A DNA stretch of 64,000 bases from Moringa oleifera (Eukaryota; Streptophyta; Magnoliopsida; Brassicales; Moringaceae). The stretch spans positions 4,221,001-4,285,000 of the forward strand of contig JAJFZO010000049.1 of the NCBI GenBank assembly GCA_021397835.1, written 5' to 3'. Below are positions 34,942 to 47,300 of this stretch, piece by piece. Position numbers and translations under genes: made by a program. Each line of letters opens with the position of its first letter. The first letter of the stretch is position 1. The notes under the pieces are model-generated. The model saw nothing but the letters and a program-made list of their open reading frames with translations. It had not been told where the DNA came from and did not search any database.

Positions 34942-36658
34942 TGGAGGAATCGTGGCTGAGGCACCATGGCAATCTCTGCAAATAAAGTTCCATGTTTCTA
35001 TCATGTGCATGGATATGGATATTTAGATATATATGTGTGATGTTTTGGGAACATATGTTTTTTTTCTTATTGTCTATTTCAGCTTTTCCAAAAACCTGCA
35101 AATGCTATGCTATTTGTGTGTATGCCTGCTGCCATGGATTTCATATATTTGAATAAATGCTTGTTTTGTATGCAGTGACAAGGCTGATTATGTAGGGCCA
35201 TAGCAAGCTCAAGGTTTACTTTCTGAGTAAATGTAATTTTAAACTTTTTTTAAAAAATAAAATTAATTATAAATTTTAAAATATATTCAAATAATATTTA
35301 ATTCATAAAAAATAATTAAACTAAACTTTGAATCAAATGACTAAATTTTCCGTTTCACTGTATCATTTTTGGTGAACATCCTTAGTTAGAGAGAGGATTC
35401 ATAATATTTTGGTTGAATCAAGCATTGGCTTTGCTATCTAATTAAAATTAAAGAGAAAATATTTATTTTTTGAAGCTAATTTAACGAGATTAATTTGATT
35501 CAACCAGCTATTCCCACGACATTGAAGAATGAAATGAGCAATACAAAACCCAAAATTTAAAACAAGATAACAAGATTCACATACCCATTCGAACACCGAT
35601 CGGAGAAAGGATTTGAACTCACTTTTGGAGAAAGAAAGCTCTAGAGCTAGGGTTTCGAAAAGGGTGAAAGATAAATTGGGGGAAATTGAGCTGGACAACA
35701 ACCTTTGTCGTTTTGCTTTTTATGCATTTTTTGAAATGTCATCTTTGTCCTTATCAAATCTCCAATTAAGGATAGCATTCTGAAAAGTTTATTTGTGAGG
35801 GTTTAATTTGAATATTTATTATTACTTAAAAGTTTTTTAAATATTTTTAGAGTTTAATATTAAATTTTGGTAAAAAGTACATTTTAAAAAAATTTTAATA
35901 TCCTAACTCATCTGAAATTTGTTTATACTTATTTATATATTATTCATATTTGTTTTATTATATATATTTATAATTTTAACAAAATAATAATTATTTTATC
36001 ATTTAATATTTATTTAAAGTTTTAAAATAAATTAAAAATAAAAATAAAAATTTTATAATTTAATATTGATTAAAAAACCAAAACTTAATAATAAATTATA
36101 AAAAATTAAATTCAAATTAAAAGTTTAATATAATAAATAAAGTTATTGTAATTGTGAGGAAGTTTGATCGGAAAAGACATGCAGCAGTAGTTGTTCAAAA
36201 GAAAACTAGATCTAAGAAAAGATAAAATATTTTACAAAAATAGGATTAGTTTACTACTGCTTGTCAATGTTTGTAACGTACATATGCTTACTTAGATGAA
36301 TAAAATTTAATTGTTTATCTAAAAAATTAAATTGGAAAAAAAAATTCAGTATATTAATACAATTATATAAATAAAACATAATAACAAATCCCAAAACTCA
36401 AACTTTACCTAAATATAATTCAGTATTAAATTTTAAAATCAAACTCTTTACTATTCAAATTTCCAGGATTTAAAATAGATCAGATATCACATAAATCGGA
36501 CCATTATTACCTTAGTGAAAAAATAATAATAATAAAGATGAGAAAAGAAACGATGTCGTTTATTTCTGCTCCCGCCATGGGCGATTTACATCCCATTCTA
36601 TCCGAGAAAATTATCGGAACTCCCAGAAGAAAAAGCAACTTCAATGGTGGCATAGACT
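34942..36658. other. AT-rich intergenic region
   Basis: Contains the ARF 3' UTR, then AT-rich DNA. A slightly more GC-rich stretch at about 35500-35700 looks like a plant leader on the plus strand ('gctagggtttcgaaaaggg') but no coding frame follows it. I see no gene here. Confidence 0.55.
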
Positions 36659-38732
36659 ATGAGGTCCCTGGCTTCCTCGTTGGCAACCACAACAATTCCA
36701 AACAGTAACGATCTTTGTTGTTACGCCACAACACACCGCAACCCCAGGATTGGGATACCTGCCCTTGATTTCCCAATCTCGTCTACGCCAATTCGCTCCC
36801 GAAAAGGAACCCAAAGTTTGTCCTCATCCACTATTCTAAGATCTCAGTCGCCTCTAAACCCCGAAAGCAATGAGCAAGACCCAGAAACCCTAGTTGAAGA
36901 CCTTCGGGTCCCCGACCACTGGTTGCTCCCTTCCAAGGCCTTGGAGGTATCATGTCCCTAGAATTAGCATTAACCAATATTTATATTTCTGTTTTCTTAC
37001 CGCAGTGATGGGCGCATGGCTGAATGTAGAAATCAATTCTGTAATACCCGATGTATGTGATTGTTTGAAATGTGATGTCAATTCCAAATGTAACGGCCCG
37101 GCAGAGTTTGATTAACTATGACCCGTGGGCTTGAAATGGATTCTGTTGTTTATTGGTAGTAGTTCTCTTCTTGTTAGGAATAAGGTTGCTTCTTTTCAGT
37201 GAATGAACAAATAATTCTGGAAAACTGCTGCTTGAAATTAGATAATGATGAGGTGTTCTCTTCGGTACTTGTTTGATTTTCGAAAGCGCTTACACTTTGT
37301 GGTGAATTGTTGATAATAGTTGATTTTTCTACAGTTCCATGGCTGCTGAACAGTGTCTCCTCTAGTGCTGATATCTGATTTTGAGTTTGATGTTTTGACA
37401 TAATGTTTCAGAAATTTTCTTATTACCTTAAGTAAATGGTTACCGGGAGCTGCTTCTTCCAAGTTTTCTGTGGATTTTCTTTTTGTGTTCTTGATGCCTA
37501 TTGCTGTTCAATTCTCAGATTACCATGTACCAGCATTGCGGAAGAACTTCCTTGGAATCAGAATTGACGCGATAACTTGGTTAATTGTTTACTGGAAACT
37601 TATCATTCAAAACTTAAAAAAGAAAAAAGAAAAGATAATCCTTCCTGTGGAATGTCTGGATTGTTTGTGTAATTTGGTGTCCCATATTCATTTTTCTTCT
37701 GTATTTAATGCATGTTTATTGATCTGTGTACATCCATGGAGTAGTTAATCTCGTTCCTGTTCTTCCGTCTCTTTTCAATGTAGTCCTATCTAAAAACAGA
37801 GCAATTAATAGGAAATGCAAGCATGCATGATGAGGTAAACTGGTTCTATTTCTAAAATTAATCTATTAAATCAGAGCATTCTCAAACAAGAAACTTATTC
37901 AGTTAATAACAAGAACGCTTTTGTTTTGGATAATAAACAAGAAACTATTGAAAATAAGAAGTCATCCTTGTAGATTTGGTGATTTTTGCCCTCTGCATTA
38001 AGTGACACGCCCCTCAATTGTCAAATGCTAGTTGATGATGACAATACTAATGTCTATCTAGAAATTGCTATTCATCACTTATTGGGGGAGGAAAAAGCAC
38101 ATTAGCATCCTTTTATTTGCATTCTTGAATTGTAAGTAATCGAACCTGTCTCTTGCCTCCACCTTTAGATCTCTGCTTTCTATACCATGGCACCTAGGCT
38201 GTTCAAACATGATTTTGATTTTGTAAAAATGTGAAAGTGTAGTTTAACTACTGGAATAATGCTTGCATGAAGCTTGCTGATCATTATACTGAGTTTCTGA
38301 TCTTTCTATATCATTTTCAATTTCTTAAGTTCCGGGTTGGGGGCTGGGTAGAGGATCTGAAGGGGCTTGCACCATTTGCAACAGGCAATTGCACCTAGAA
38401 TTTGAAGAAAGTTCATATGTTGGTTGTGCCTGTACTTACCTGGTTGGTTCACATTTCCACCATCCTTGCAGGAATCTGAATGGCTTAGGGTCACTCTGCA
38501 TAAATGGTTGGATGACGAGTATTGCCCAGAACCTACCAATGTGGAAATCAGCAAGGTGGCAGCCCATTCATACTATGAATCATTACTGGAGAACCAAACA
38601 GATATAGGTGAAATTTTGCTGAAGATGGTAAGAGAGTTGGAATCCATCTCCTACCAAGAGAGCTTTCATGGGGCATTCTCATCAGCAAATGCAGCTGTGA
38701 ACTTGATCGCTGAGCGAATTGAGAAGTTGTAG
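36659..38732 (+). CDS. Conserved plant protein of unknown function, probably plastid-targeted
   Basis: Two exons, 36659-36946 and 38472-38732, joined in phase 0 (CTTGGAG|GTATCA and TTGCAG|GAATCT), give 182 residues. The first 70 or so residues are rich in Ser, Thr, Arg and Pro and poor in acidic residues, as in chloroplast transit peptides. The conserved part starts at about VPDHWLLPSKALE and continues EWLRVTLHKWLDDEYCPEPT, EISKVAAHSYYESLLE, EILLKMVRELESIS and GAFSSANAAVNLIAERI. It looks like a compact helical domain, with no membrane segment and no metal or catalytic motif that I recognise. I remember similar sequences across land plants but cannot name the family with confidence. The 1.5 kb intron could hide a further small exon. 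Confidence 0.7.
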
Positions 38733-38935
38733 TCCTGTCTCTAAAATACTGGGTAAACTTGTTATCTGCCTTCTTGGTTAATATTTATTCTGAGTGTGAC
38801 CATTCGAAAAGTAATTTATATTTATGAGCTCATCTGCAAGCATGGATTAAGAAAACCTTTTGCACAAAGTTGTCTTATGGATAAGTATCCAACTCAGCTA
38901 ATGCAACATGGCAATTTTCAAATGGAAAAGTAATC

Positions 38936-39807
38936 TGTTGTAATACTCAAATCTTTGATATATTAATAGGACTCAGTAATAAAACGTTGATAAGATAAAT
39001 ATATCTTAATCAACAAACTAGTCAAGCAAGAAAAAATGGAATAGCAATTAGATTAAATAACAAAAAATAGTATTGTAATTTTGTTTTTCATGACAGAATA
39101 CATTCATCAAGTAAATGTACAAAGAAAACATTAAGAATAAATATAAAGAATAAGCGAAGAGGAATTTACGTGGTTCAACATAAGCTTGTATGCATGATTG
39201 ATCTCTAACAAGCAAAGAGATCAAGAATTTTTACTAATTTTTTGAAAAAAAAAGGACTACAAAGTTTTTTCTCGTTTAGCAACACTTTCACCCCTCTTTA
39301 ATCCAATTTTTAACCTCTTATTGCTTTCACCATTTTTTTATTGTGAGACACCTTCATAAAGTGCCTTAAATATAGATTACATATTCCCCATTAGCCTTTA
39401 TGAGCAACCTACATCTTCTTCAATCCAATTTTTAACCTCTTATTGCTCTCACCCTCTTTTTAGGACAAGACATCCTCATAAAGTGCCCTAAATACAGATT
39501 ACACATCCCTCACTAGCCTTTGATGAGTAACCTACATATTACTATATGAAATTCGACCAACAACATTACTTTGCAATGCTGTAACTTTTTAAAGTCTGCA
39601 TCTTTCTGTTGTTGCTGATTGGGTTTACTATGCATAGCTATAGTGTACTTTTTATTTTAGCCAAATACGCTTCATATTTGTCTTAAGAAAAGTCACATCA
39701 AACTTAATAATTCATCTTAAAAAAGATCGAAAAACTATATTTGAAAATATTTTAAAACAGAAGCCCCATTTATGCAGGTTTTTTCAGGAAAAAGCATTCT
39801 TTTAACA
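38936..39807 (-). repeat. Copia 3' LTR (left copy) with internal tandem duplication
   Basis: 872 bases. Inside it a segment of about 120 bases occurs twice in a row (about 39297-39415 and 39419-39535), each copy carrying 'atccaatttttaacctctta' and 'cataaagtgcc'. Confidence 0.8.
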
Positions 39808-39959
39808 ATCTCCATCTTGGTTCTCATAAACGCATTAATGAAAAAACATCTCAGATTGTTGCTTGTTGACCCCAAATTGCAAGCTTGTCACTTGCATCTG
39901 ATGCTTAAAAGCATTAGACATTTTTTCAGCTTAGATGAAAAGGCACAACTTTGGTTGCC

Positions 39960-40940
39960 ATGTCAGACGGATTTTCATTAGTTATGACTTTATCTAGCTT
40001 AATTTCACCAATCTTAACCATTTCATGAGTAAAGCGATACTCAACATTAAAATGTTTTGATATTTCATGATGTATTAGATTTTTGCATGAATGAATTGTA
40101 GATTAAGAATCACTTAATATCTTTATCTTATTAGAACTCAGTTTCATTTCTTCTAACAAACTAGTAAGTTAGCTTGCTTCTTTAAAACCTTCAGTCATTG
40201 TGATATATTCAGCTTCAGTGCTTGATAAAGCTATCATTGATTGAAGTTGTGCTTTTCAACTAATGCAACATCCATTAAATAAAATATATATGCAGACAAG
40301 GACCTTCTTTTATTTTAATCACTTGCAAAATCTGAATTCATTAGTCTTATCAACCCTTCCTGCTTCATTTCTATTTTTGATAGATCAAATTATAGTTAGT
40401 AGTATTTTTTATGCATCTAAGTAGCCATTTTTTAGTCTAGATTATCTGGATTAGCTACGTATCTAAGGCTTATCAACAGTTAGCTAATGTTTTTTATCTG
40501 GATTAGCCATGTATCTACTCAAGACACTTATTGAATAGGCTAAATGTGGTTTATTACATACCATTGCAAACATTAGAGAGCTTATTGCACTTAAGTATGG
40601 GACATTGGTCATTTGCTCTTTTTTTCTTTTATTTTAAGACAAAACTTGGCTAATAGCTTTGAAGTGACTGCTAAAAGGATGCTAACTCCTTTAGCTTGTT
40701 CCATTTTAAATTTTGATAATACTTTTTGCAAACAAAGTTATGAATTCAACTTTAACCAATTTTTGGCGTTGTCTCTTTTAATTTTAATGCTTAAAATCTT
40801 CTTCACCTCACTCGAGTCTTTAACATCAAATTCTCTGCTTAACATTCTCTTCATTGGGATTATTTGTATCTTGCTCTTATTAGCAATCAACATATTATCA
40901 ATGTATAACAATAACAATACATATGCATTAAATTTTTTGT
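39960..40940 (-). pseudogene. Copia reverse transcriptase C-terminus and RNase H remnant
   Basis: Minus-strand pieces include LSREFDVKDSSEVKKIL (reverse transcriptase end) at about 40780-40830 and the RNase H signature ALSSTEAEYITMTEGFKEA at about 40170-40240. Stops interrupt the frame several times. Confidence 0.75.
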
Positions 40941-41471
40941 TTTACTACTAATCATTTTGTTTCTTTTTAGTTCCTTACAAAATCTTCTAATATGGCCTAT
41001 TTTGTCATAATGATAGCATTTGTATGATGAGTTTTTGAATTTTGATCTTTGACCTTTTCTTTGTTTTCCTTTACTATCATCTTGGGAGTCCAAAATGGAA
41101 TCCTCTTCTCTAATTTGCTTCTCACATACAATCCTTTTATTTTTACTTTCTTTAAATCGAGCTTTGCTTCTTAATTCTTTAGCATTTAAAGCTTTAACTA
41201 TATCTTCTAAGGTGAGTGCGTCTCTTCCGTGTTTAAGAATATCAACAAAAGTCTCATGAGACCTAGGTAAAGAATGTAATACGACTAATGCTTTGTCCTC
41301 CTCATTCTCAATTTTAATGTTTTTCAAGTCTAAGTAAAGTTTTGTGAACTCATCAAGATGATCTTGGAGTGGTTTACTCTCTTGCATTTTAAATGTGAAA
41401 ATCTTTTCCTTCAAATAAAGTCTACTTGATAAGATCTTTTTTATATATAAATTTTCTAACTTCAACCACAT
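40887..41471 (-). pseudogene. Copia gag with CCHC zinc knuckle, joined directly to reverse transcriptase by deletion
   Basis: 194 residues of copia gag: FKMQESKPLQDHLDEFTKL, then DKALVVLHSLPRSHETFVDI and a CCHC knuckle CYHYDKIGHIRRFC. Within about 40 bases after the knuckle region the sequence switches to the catalytic region of reverse transcriptase (YIDNMLIANKS in another frame, where active elements have YVDDML). Everything between, meaning protease, integrase and most of RT, is gone. Confidence 0.8.
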
Positions 41472-41782
41472 ATCAATTATTATTTTTCAATTTACAACCT
41501 CACGTAGAACGTTATCACTCAAGTTGAGTATTAAGGTGTCATATACTTTTTTCATTACATTTGCCTTCTCCTTTTGTGTAAGGGCGTTGGGTAGTTCATG
41601 TTCTCTCCTTTTAGCGAAGCATCAAGACTAAGGTTCCCAAGCCATGCCAACATTTTGATTTTCTAAAAGTCAAAATCATTTATGCCATTAAACTTTTCAA
41701 CATTAGATTTTAGAGCTGATGATATCATTTTGTACAAACTAAAAAACCCACTGAGAATCACTAATGTAGCTTTGATACATAC

Positions 41783-42660
41783 TGTTGGAATACTCAAATC
41801 TCTTATATATTAATGAGGCTTGATAATAAAGCGTGATAAAATAAACATATTTTAACCAACAAACAACAGCTTGATTAAATAATAAAAAATAACTTTATAA
41901 CTCTATTATTCATAACAGAACACATTCATAAAGTAAAAGCATAATGAAAGCATTAAAATAAATGTAAGGAACAAGCAAAGAAAAATTATGTAGCATAAGA
42001 CTACATCAACGATTGATCTCTAACCAGCAAAGAGACCGAAATTTTTCATTCATTCTTCAAAAAAATGAATACCAAGTTTTTTTGGGTTAAAAAAAAAACC
42101 AAAGCAGCTCTCCCGCCCTCCCTAGCCCAATTTTCAACCCTCTTAGTAATATATTGCTATCACCTCTTTCTAGTATAAGACATCCTTATAAAATGTCTTC
42201 AGTATAGGTTACACATCCTCCACTAGTCTTGATAAGTAACTTACATGTTGCGCTCTAAAATTCGACCAAAAACATCATCCTACAGTGTTGTGACTTTTTG
42301 GAGTGTGCAGCTTTTTTTGTTACTGATTTGGCCCACTATGCTCACCCTCTTTTTAGTATGACACCCTCATAAAATGTTGCTCTGTAAAATTCGATCAAGA
42401 ACATCGCCCTACAGTGTTATTACTTTCTGAAGTGTGTCGCTTTCTTTTTTTTTTTAATAACTGATTTGGCTCACTATGCATAGCTAAAATCTATTTTTTG
42501 TTTTCAGCTAAATAATAATTTTATACATGCCTTAAAAAAATCACATTAAACTTGTTCAATCATCTTAAAAAAAAAACCAAACAAAAAAATTGCACCTAGA
42601 AAACATTTTAAAACAGAATCTTCACTCATGCAGGTTTTTTTGAGAAGTATTTTTTAAGCA
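41783..42660 (-). repeat. Copia 5' LTR (right copy)
   Basis: 878 bases, similar to the left LTR throughout (for example 'aaatcgagg'-free central part, 'cactatgcatagct', 'attttaaaacagaa', 'tcatgcaggttttttt'). It carries its own separate internal duplication: a segment with 'aaaattcga' and 'tacagtgtt' occurs at about 42250-42310 and again at about 42385-42445. Confidence 0.8.
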
Positions 42661-44297
42661 TCCTCATATGGCTCAACATGCAGCAAGATGAGAAATTGCT
42701 CAGAATGAAATGGCAAAATCCTAAAGGAGATCTGATACATAGAAATACAAAAATTGTAATATACATCAGCACGCAAATCAAACGTTGTGAATCCCGATGA
42801 ACTCTGTGACAGAGTCATTGTAATGACGTCTTACCTAAACCGCATAAATATTGTCCTGTATATGATACGTAGTTATGTACCTATCACACAAATCGATTGG
42901 AAGGAGAGAAGTGGAGCCCTGGTGTCCTTGAGGTCGTACATGATCACATGGTCTGGGCTTGTGCTCTCGTTTCACGTTGAGATTCCCTCCAGAAACTGAT
43001 GGGCAGGTATCAGCAGTACCTATCAAAAATACGAGGAGGCGAAGGAGAATAAGCAGGCAACGAAATCATATTGTTGCGTCCTCTCCGTCTGATACAATAA
43101 TGGAGTATCTCGTGAGTTCTTCTGTTTCTCTCCATGCGAGGATGCCTATGGTGAACAGTTTGTTGCCCACTGAACCGAGTCTCATTCCTGCGTGTCGTTC
43201 ATCTTGCCTGACTTCATTTTGCTGTACCAGAGTGACGTAAGCTGAATCGTTAAAAAGATCCACTGGCTCCACCAGTCCCCGCTTTCCCGAAACTGCCTTC
43301 CCGGATTTGCCTGTCTTTTTTCTTCACAAGGGTTACTGATTTTTTTTCAAGATTCAAAGAAAGAATCTTGAAATTTGAAATTACGGTGGTTTGGAAGTCT
43401 CAATCGAAATTTATTGAACGGTGATCTTGTTTTTGTTCCTATTGTTAGCTTTTCTGTAGGCAAATTGTGAGGGTAAGATGCAACCGATAAAGACAAAAAA
43501 GGAAAATCAGCAAGATTGGATACTTTCTGTTTACGATCATTTGGGTGCATTATTAAATCAACACAAAAATGTAATTAGAAACCAACCCAAAATCCAAGAG
43601 ATTAATTGATTCATTAACTAAAAACTAAAAATTAAATAAAGTTTTAAACAAGGGAGATGAGGGCATTGTGTCATGTTATATATTTCACCATTCTTGCTCT
43701 CCCTAAACCTTTCTATTTTGAAAGTAATAAAAAAAGAGAAAAGGTAAAACTCCGATCGAGGTGCCCCTTGGGGCAGGTTAGTCCCAGAATTATTGGAGTA
43801 CGGTGGTGTACACGTGTAGAAAGATGATTGGGTGATTGTCTCTTTCCAGGATATGATAAGGCCCGGGTGACGAACCGTGCTTTTCTCCTGCTTCACATGG
43901 GTTCTCTGCTCAGTGACACTGTCGTTTATCTCCCTAGAAAAAGAGAAATAAAAATAAAAAGTTAATAAGAATTTTTTTAATACATAATAAATAAATTAAT
44001 TATTATTTTATATTTTATAAATAGGTTGTAGAATTTATTAAAAAATAATTAAAATAATTAAAAGTGTGCAGGCAGGGTAGGTGCTGAGTTTACAACTGGA
44101 TGGATTGAGCGCGATGTTGATAATTGAGCACGTGAAAGATGGAATGGCTATCAACTGATAACGAGCAGTAAAGAGTGGGAATGGAATCTATATATCGTGC
44201 ATAGCATGACAATAATTGTATTTATCACTGTCATAATCAACAATCCAACTACCACTTTTTCTCTTGTTTTAAATACTGGCTTTTTATAGTATCCATC

Positions 44298-44328
<31 letters not shown>

Positions 44329-44346
44329 TCTCAGAACTGGTCTGCG
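42661..44346. other. Intergenic region upstream of the QDH-type gene
   Basis: About 42780-43300 is less AT-rich than the flanks and holds overlapping open frames on both strands (up to 93 codons), none of which I recognise. Further right are TATA-like words at about 44186-44195 and 44281-44289 and a (TC)n tract at 44301-44325, probably the core promoter and leader of the next gene. Confidence 0.5.
44301..44325 (+). promoter_or_regulatory. (TC)n tract in the QDH-type gene leader
   Basis: Twelve TC units lie about 20-45 bases before the start codon. CT-rich tracts are common near plant transcription starts. Confidence 0.6.
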
Positions 44347-47300
44347 ATGGCAGTGAAGAACGGCGTCGTGGTATGCGCGCCACTGCAATGCGAGACGGTG
44401 GAGGAAATGGTGGCTTCAATGGAGCAAGCGAAAGCTGAAGGAGCTGACTTGGTGGAGCTCTGCGTCGACTCCATGGCAGTCGTCGACTCTCATGTTTCTG
44501 TGGTCGAGAAGCTCGTCAAGCAAAGAACTCTACCTGCTATTGTCTCCTTCAGGTATCCCCTTATCCAACTTTACTACTCTCTTAAGCTGTATTGTTACGA
44601 GTTACTGACATGAGGCCAATAAATTAAGCCTAAAATAAATACAATATTCCAGCCCATTTTACTCTTTTTTTTAATTATTATATGAATTTTTGTTTAATTA
44701 AACACAACTGAATTTATGAATTTCGGGTCCACGAAATTAATGAGTCACCTGTCCCGCAGTCACGAGTCCAGCAACCAGTGAGCCATCCTCTCCTCTATAT
44801 TCCCACTCGCTTATGGTTTTGGCAATTGACTTCTGTCAACCATATAGTAGGGGCATTTCTGGCGTCTTACAAATTATTTTTATAATTAATTAAAAATTAA
44901 ACTATATGCATTTATTTTATTCAATTATTGCATATTAATATATTAAAAAACAAAATCAATAAAAAATTATAATTTGATCATAACACAAGTCAATAGGATT
45001 TTGTTTTTTAAGATCGGCAGAGGATTTATTTTCTCTTACAATATCTTATTGTTTGTTTACATTATTGCATGATTAGCTTAATAATTAAGCAATAACTGTA
45101 TGTAAGAATTATCATCACGTGCTTGATTAAAATTAAAATAATTGGACTGACGGACTTTTACGGAACATAAAGAAAGAAAAAGTAACTATATGGGACAAAC
45201 ACAAAATGGTACATTTCCATGTATGATATATTATAAATTATAAAATTATAAAATATGATAATTTAAAAAAGTTAATGATTTATTTTTTATTAATATTATA
45301 AATTATAAAATATTTTTTATATATTAAAAAAAAAACTTTAACACAACTCAAATGAAAGTGGTTGGTATGGGAATGTTGGTCTCCAAATGTCTTACCTCCC
45401 TTGCTTTTCTATGCGGCCCATATTAAATCATGTGGCTATTGCCATTTCTCTCTATTTGGGTTTTGAACTTTTTAATTTTCATATTTTTTTTTTATTATTA
45501 TTTATGGATAGGAATCATTTTCCAGTAACTTGAAAATGACAAAATAGTTTTTTTAATTGAAAATAAAATATAAAATTGACAGGCTGAAAGCATCAAGGAG
45601 CTTCAGCAACAGAGGCCGCCAAAATGCTTGCTTTCAAGTCCTCAGCCGGGCTCTCGACTTGGGTGTTGAGTTCGTGGAAATGGACTATGAGGTTCTGTCA
45701 ATCTTCTTTTATATTTTCATTACTTTTTTTAATTTCAAATTGAAATGATTTTTTTAATAAAAATTTTATAAAGTTTTAATATTTATCAAAAATTATTAAT
45801 CAAATTTTTATGTTTAAAAATATTAAATTAAATCATAATTTGCTAATTTAAACTGAATTAAATTTTAACAAAAAATTTAATATTTGAAGATATTTGAATT
45901 CATCATATACAATAATTTTAATTTTAATTTTTTTTACAGAAGTAAATAAATATTGAAGTTACTGTTACAAAAAATTAAATTTTTTAATATTAAAAATATA
46001 TTTTAAAAATTAATATTATCAAATTTTAAAAAATTTTAAAAAATAAATCTTACATTAAAAATTATTTAAATTTGAAAAATTAGTATAAGATGAAATAAAA
46101 AATTTATTTGAGTCATTTTTCAGATATTTTAATAATATTATTATTTTTAATTTTTTATATTATTTACGTGAATGTTCAATTTGAATTAAATTGATAGGTT
46201 GAGATTCGATTTATCATTTTTTGAATATAAAGATTTGATTAATAATATGAGATAAATATTAAAATTTTATATAATTTTTATTTTTTATAATTTAAAATAA
46301 ATATAAAAATGAATTTAGAACTATATTCATATTTTAATTTGAATCTCAAATTTCATTTCAGTTTAGTTTTACACGTGATATTTCATATTTGCTCAGTTTA
46401 AATCTTATAAAAAAAATTAAAAATTTTAAATTGAGAATCTTGTACAATAAATTTTGATTTATATTTTATATAAATATAAAAAATTTAAAAATTATCACAA
46501 AAAACTTAAAATTTTTTAAGTATATTTAAAATATTTTTTTAAAAAACTATACTATGAAAATATTAAAAAACTAATTAAAAAATTATTTGAGAATTTAAAA
46601 TTATTTAAATTTGAGTCATGGATTTAAAATACAATGTAAAATTTATCTAGACATTTAAATTTCAAAAACATCTTTAATTTTAGTTGCTTTAAAGCCATTT
46701 TTGATAGAAGATTGAACTACATTAAAATTTAGATTCAAATTAAAAATAAAGGGATTTTATTTTTTTAGTGTTTATTTTATTGCTTATTATATTAATTAAG
46801 AAAAAATAAACAAAAATCTTAATTATTTATTTTATTAAATTGTTACGTTTAAGTATTCCTTCAAAATATCAACATAGTTTATGTTAGCAAAAAATGATGT
46901 CATATGGATTTATTTTAAAAATTGAAAAAAAAAATTGTTATCAGAAAATCTAAAAAACAGGTGGTAGTGCTTTGTTCATTAAAGAATGAACCATTTGAAT
47001 TTGATAGGGAAAATTCTATGTTAATTCCTCATGGCTTACCAGCTGAAGTGAAACATGTCAGGTAGCTTCAGATTCGAACATGGCAGAATGCATATACAAG
47101 CGTTCCAACAGCAAAATAATCGTATCGACCTACGTGAACGGCGGGAAGCCTTCCAGGGAAAAACTCGGTGATCTAATTGCTTGCATGCAGGCCACAGGGG
47201 CAGACGTGATCAAGCTTGAAATCGACGTGGACTATATCACAGACCTGGCTCCTGTCTTTCATGTGTTCACTCATTGCCAGGTACTTCAGAAAAATACAAT

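Larger units (their letters stand above)
38936..42660 (-). mobile_element. Internally deleted Ty1/copia LTR retrotransposon
   Basis: A 3.7 kb element on the minus strand with two LTRs (38936-39807 and 41783-42660), both beginning TGTTG-AATACTCAAATC on the plus strand. A tRNA-Met-type primer site variant (minus strand ATGTATCAAAGC at about 41769-41780) adjoins the right LTR. A purine-rich tract (minus strand CAAGATGGAGAT) adjoins the left LTR. The inside holds gag, the end of reverse transcriptase and RNase H; protease, integrase and most of RT are missing. No exact target duplication is visible (taatc versus tcctc). It lies between the unknown plastid protein gene and the QDH-type gene. Confidence 0.88.

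Noticed and set aside
34890..34984. ARF last exon read as [11 protein letters not shown]... to 34984
   Set aside because: That frame does not follow from the TGGCA|GTTAAG donor. The in-phase reading gives [11 protein letters not shown], which aligns with the end of PB1 domains.
35438..35701. Minus-strand open frame of 87 codons
   Set aside because: Antisense of a leader-like sequence; composition and residues do not suggest a protein.
40613..40951. Plus-strand hydrophobic open frame of 112 codons
   Set aside because: It is the antisense of copia reverse transcriptase on the minus strand.
44326..44346. Non-ATG (GTG) start 21 bases before the QDH-type ATG
   Set aside because: The ATG at 44347 opens directly onto the conserved domain; plant genes rarely start at GTG.
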